A stretch of DNA of 6,525 nt from an uncultured Lachnospiraceae bacterium (lineage in GTDB: Bacteria; Bacillota; Clostridia; Lachnospirales; Lachnospiraceae), in assembly GCA_900555195.1 (NCBI GenBank), contig USKC01000180.1, positions 1 through 6,525 on the forward strand, given 5' to 3'. Below the pieces are notes generated by a model. It did not search any database, was not told where the DNA came from, and was given only the letters and a program-made list of their open reading frames with translations. Positions 5,602 to 6,525 of this stretch are shown one piece after another. The translations under genes and the position numbers were made by a program. Position 1 is the first letter of the stretch. Every line of letters starts with the position of its first letter.

Positions 5602-5725
5602 CCATGACTTCTCCGAAGCCATGGCATCCCTCCAGGGGATGCGCATGGTTCGCCAGGGTATTTGTCTCGCTTTGCTCGACGCGAACCGGCGCTGGTATAA
5701 TGTCTGCTTCGCAGACATTATACCA
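5602..5725. repeat. Palindrome-rich intergenic element with four consecutive inverted repeats
   Basis: Four inverted repeats follow one another. (1) CCATGACTTC 5602-5611 with GAAGCCATGG 5615-5624, one mismatch. (2) GCATCCC 5624-5630 with GGGATGC 5636-5642. (3) GGTTCGC 5647-5653 with GCGAACC 5681-5687. (4) A perfect 15-base pair, 5693-5707 with 5711-5725, around TTC. The G+C content is high through most of it, unlike the truncated hydrolase just upstream. The structure resembles the dispersed palindromic units found between genes in many bacteria. It lies between two convergent genes and may begin further left, from about 5557. I cannot show from one copy that it is repeated in the genome. Confidence 0.55.
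5693..5725. other. Perfect 15-base inverted repeat between convergent genes
   Basis: TGGTATAATGTCTGC (5693-5707) and GCAGACATTATACCA (5711-5725) pair without mismatch around a 3-base loop. No T-tract follows on either strand, so it is not a standard intrinsic terminator, although it may still stabilise the 3' ends of both converging transcripts. It contains TATAAT on both strands as a result of the symmetry; no matching -35 box was seen. Confidence 0.65.
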
Positions 5726-5751
5726 CAGGATCCCACAGTAAAAAAGTTCTG

Positions 5752-6525
5752 TTATTCTGTTTTTCCCTCTTCTGGGCCATTTTCCTCGGGAAGCGAAGAA
5801 ATCTGCGCCGCCGTCTCTTCATCCACATCCTGAAACAGAAGCCTCCGCTTCCTGGGCAGATGTTCCAGATAAGTCTCCCGGATATCCCGGCTGATTCTCT
5901 CGATTTCCTCTTTCAGCTCTGCCGCCGACATCCGCAGGCCGCCCTGTCCCAGAATGATCACCTGCTCCAGGCCGTCTGAAGTGGCCACCGTAACCCGGTA
6001 TTTCTTTCCCAGTTCATGGACCGTCTTTTCAATATACTGATCGGCAGTCTCCGCTTCCTTTGTGTAAACCACGTGGATATTGTGGTATTTTTGTACCTCG
6101 CAGCTGTGGCCTTCTACCTTATAAGCATCAAATACCAGGATCACATGGTTCTGCTTAAATCCCTGATAATTGCATAGAATGTCCATGAGCCGGTGTCTGG
6201 CTCCATCCATATTCGTTCGGGACAGTTCTTTTAATTCATCCCAGGAAAAGATCACATTATAGCCGTCCACCAGAAGATACTCTTCCTCCGGCTCTCTCTT
6301 CTCCCAGGTCTGCTGCTTTATCCGGCGCAGCGGCGCCCCTTCCGGCTGCCGCTCCATCTGACGGGCCCGGGCCCGCTCCCGCTTGCTTTCTCCGTAGGTG
6401 CGGCGGAAAATCGCTTCCAGTTCCTTATCATCTGCCAGGAAGGCTTTCGTGGAAGCCCCCGGACTCCAGGCCGTCTTTCCTCTGTTCTCCTGCAGGGTTT
6501 CCTCATTCTGTACCAGCGCCTCACC
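5752..6525 (-). CDS. C-terminal part of a probable TetM-like translation-factor GTPase fused to a NYN (YacP-like) nuclease domain
   Basis: The frame is open from the right edge (6525) to TAA at 5754-5752, giving 257 visible residues and no start codon. Fragment residues 1-80 are a linker with KELEAIFRRTYGES and an Arg-rich stretch. From about 82 to 215 is a NYN/PIN-like ribonuclease domain of the YacP type: LLVDGYN (D87), LVFDAY (D133), YTKEAETADQYIE (E159, D162), VATSDGLEQVIILGQGG (D184) and SAAELKEEI. These aspartates match the metal-binding acidic cluster of the fold. The tail is Glu-rich. From memory of clostridial proteins, this linker and domain form the C-terminus of ~900-residue TetM/EF-G-like 'translation factor GTPases', suggesting a factor that both binds and cuts at the ribosome. 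The GTPase part lies outside the window, so the fusion is inferred. ATG at 6357 lies mid-frame with coding-like sequence before it and no ribosome binding site, so it is not the start. Confidence 0.8.
   Translation of the reverse strand, partial: GEALVQNEETLQENRGKTAWSPGASTKAFLADDKELEAIFRRTYGESKRERARARQMERQPEGAPLRRIKQQTWEKREPEEEYLLVDGYNVIFSWDELKELSRTNMDGARHRLMDILCNYQGFKQNHVILVFDAYKVEGHSCEVQKYHNIHVVYTKEAETADQYIEKTVHELGKKYRVTVATSDGLEQVIILGQGGLRMSAAELKEEIERISRDIRETYLEHLPRKRRLLFQDVDEETAAQISSLPEENGPEEGKTE

Noticed and set aside
5194..5736. 180-codon - strand frame spanning the C45 gene and the palindromes
   Set aside because: It is antisense to conserved C45 motifs and continues only because the palindromic element happens to be open. 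No family is recognisable.
5621..5833. 70-codon + strand frame across the palindromes into the NYN gene
   Set aside because: It is made of palindrome sequence plus antisense of the NYN gene, with no ribosome binding site.
6318..6524. 68-codon - strand frame at the right edge
   Set aside because: It overlaps, in another frame, the linker of the GTPase/NYN protein, which reads through this whole stretch with a family-like sequence.

Overview
The window looks like chromosome from a Gram-positive anaerobe of the Clostridia, most likely a Lachnospiraceae-type gut bacterium. The grounds are a clostridial monomer-type [FeFe] hydrogenase, a phasin-like/AarF gene pair, the C-terminus of what looks like a TetM-like GTPase fused to a NYN nuclease domain, and strong AGGAGG ribosome binding sites. 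No genus can be named from sequence alone.

Layout on the + strand: the window opens in the last ~77 codons of a GltD/SfrB-type flavin oxidoreductase (1-236). This overlaps by 7 bases a complete, apparently intact [FeFe] hydrogenase (230-1951) with every cluster ligand and proton-path residue I could check. The two probably form an electron-transfer module linking NAD(P)H/ferredoxin to H2. A ~400-base gap follows (1952-2352). It holds a two-hairpin terminator region bounded by a 13-base direct repeat, a possible 18-codon relic of a GntR-type helix-turn-helix, and a pair of hairpins whose loops are complementary.

Next comes a decayed phasin-like/aarF operon (2333-3801). The small phasin-like gene has its good ribosome binding site out of frame with its body. 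The AarF/UbiB kinase gene has lost its ATP-binding N-lobe by an internal deletion and carries an in-frame TAG. Two hairpins end this unit.

From about 3850 to 5556 base composition falls sharply: sample lines are 38-40% G+C against 62-65% in hydA and the NYN gene. This segment carries an AraC-family regulator with a GyrI-like ligand domain, overlapping by 19 bases a C45 (penicillin acyltransferase-like) amide hydrolase. It reads as an acquired regulator-enzyme pair with its own predicted promoter. The hydrolase is cut off after ~230 recognisable residues, exactly where base composition returns to the host level and a run of palindromes (5602-5725) begins.

On the - strand, 5752 to the right edge is the C-terminal part of the probable translation-factor GTPase/NYN fusion.

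Overall, two well-conserved genes flank a middle region rich in damage and acquired material: one apparent frameshift, one internal deletion, one nonsense codon, one truncation and one possible gene relic. I see no CRISPR array, tRNA, rRNA, transposase or phage gene. I do not see a clear new multi-gene system. The least explained parts are the complementary-loop hairpins (2160-2229), the palindromic element (5602-5725) and the regulator/C45 hydrolase pair.
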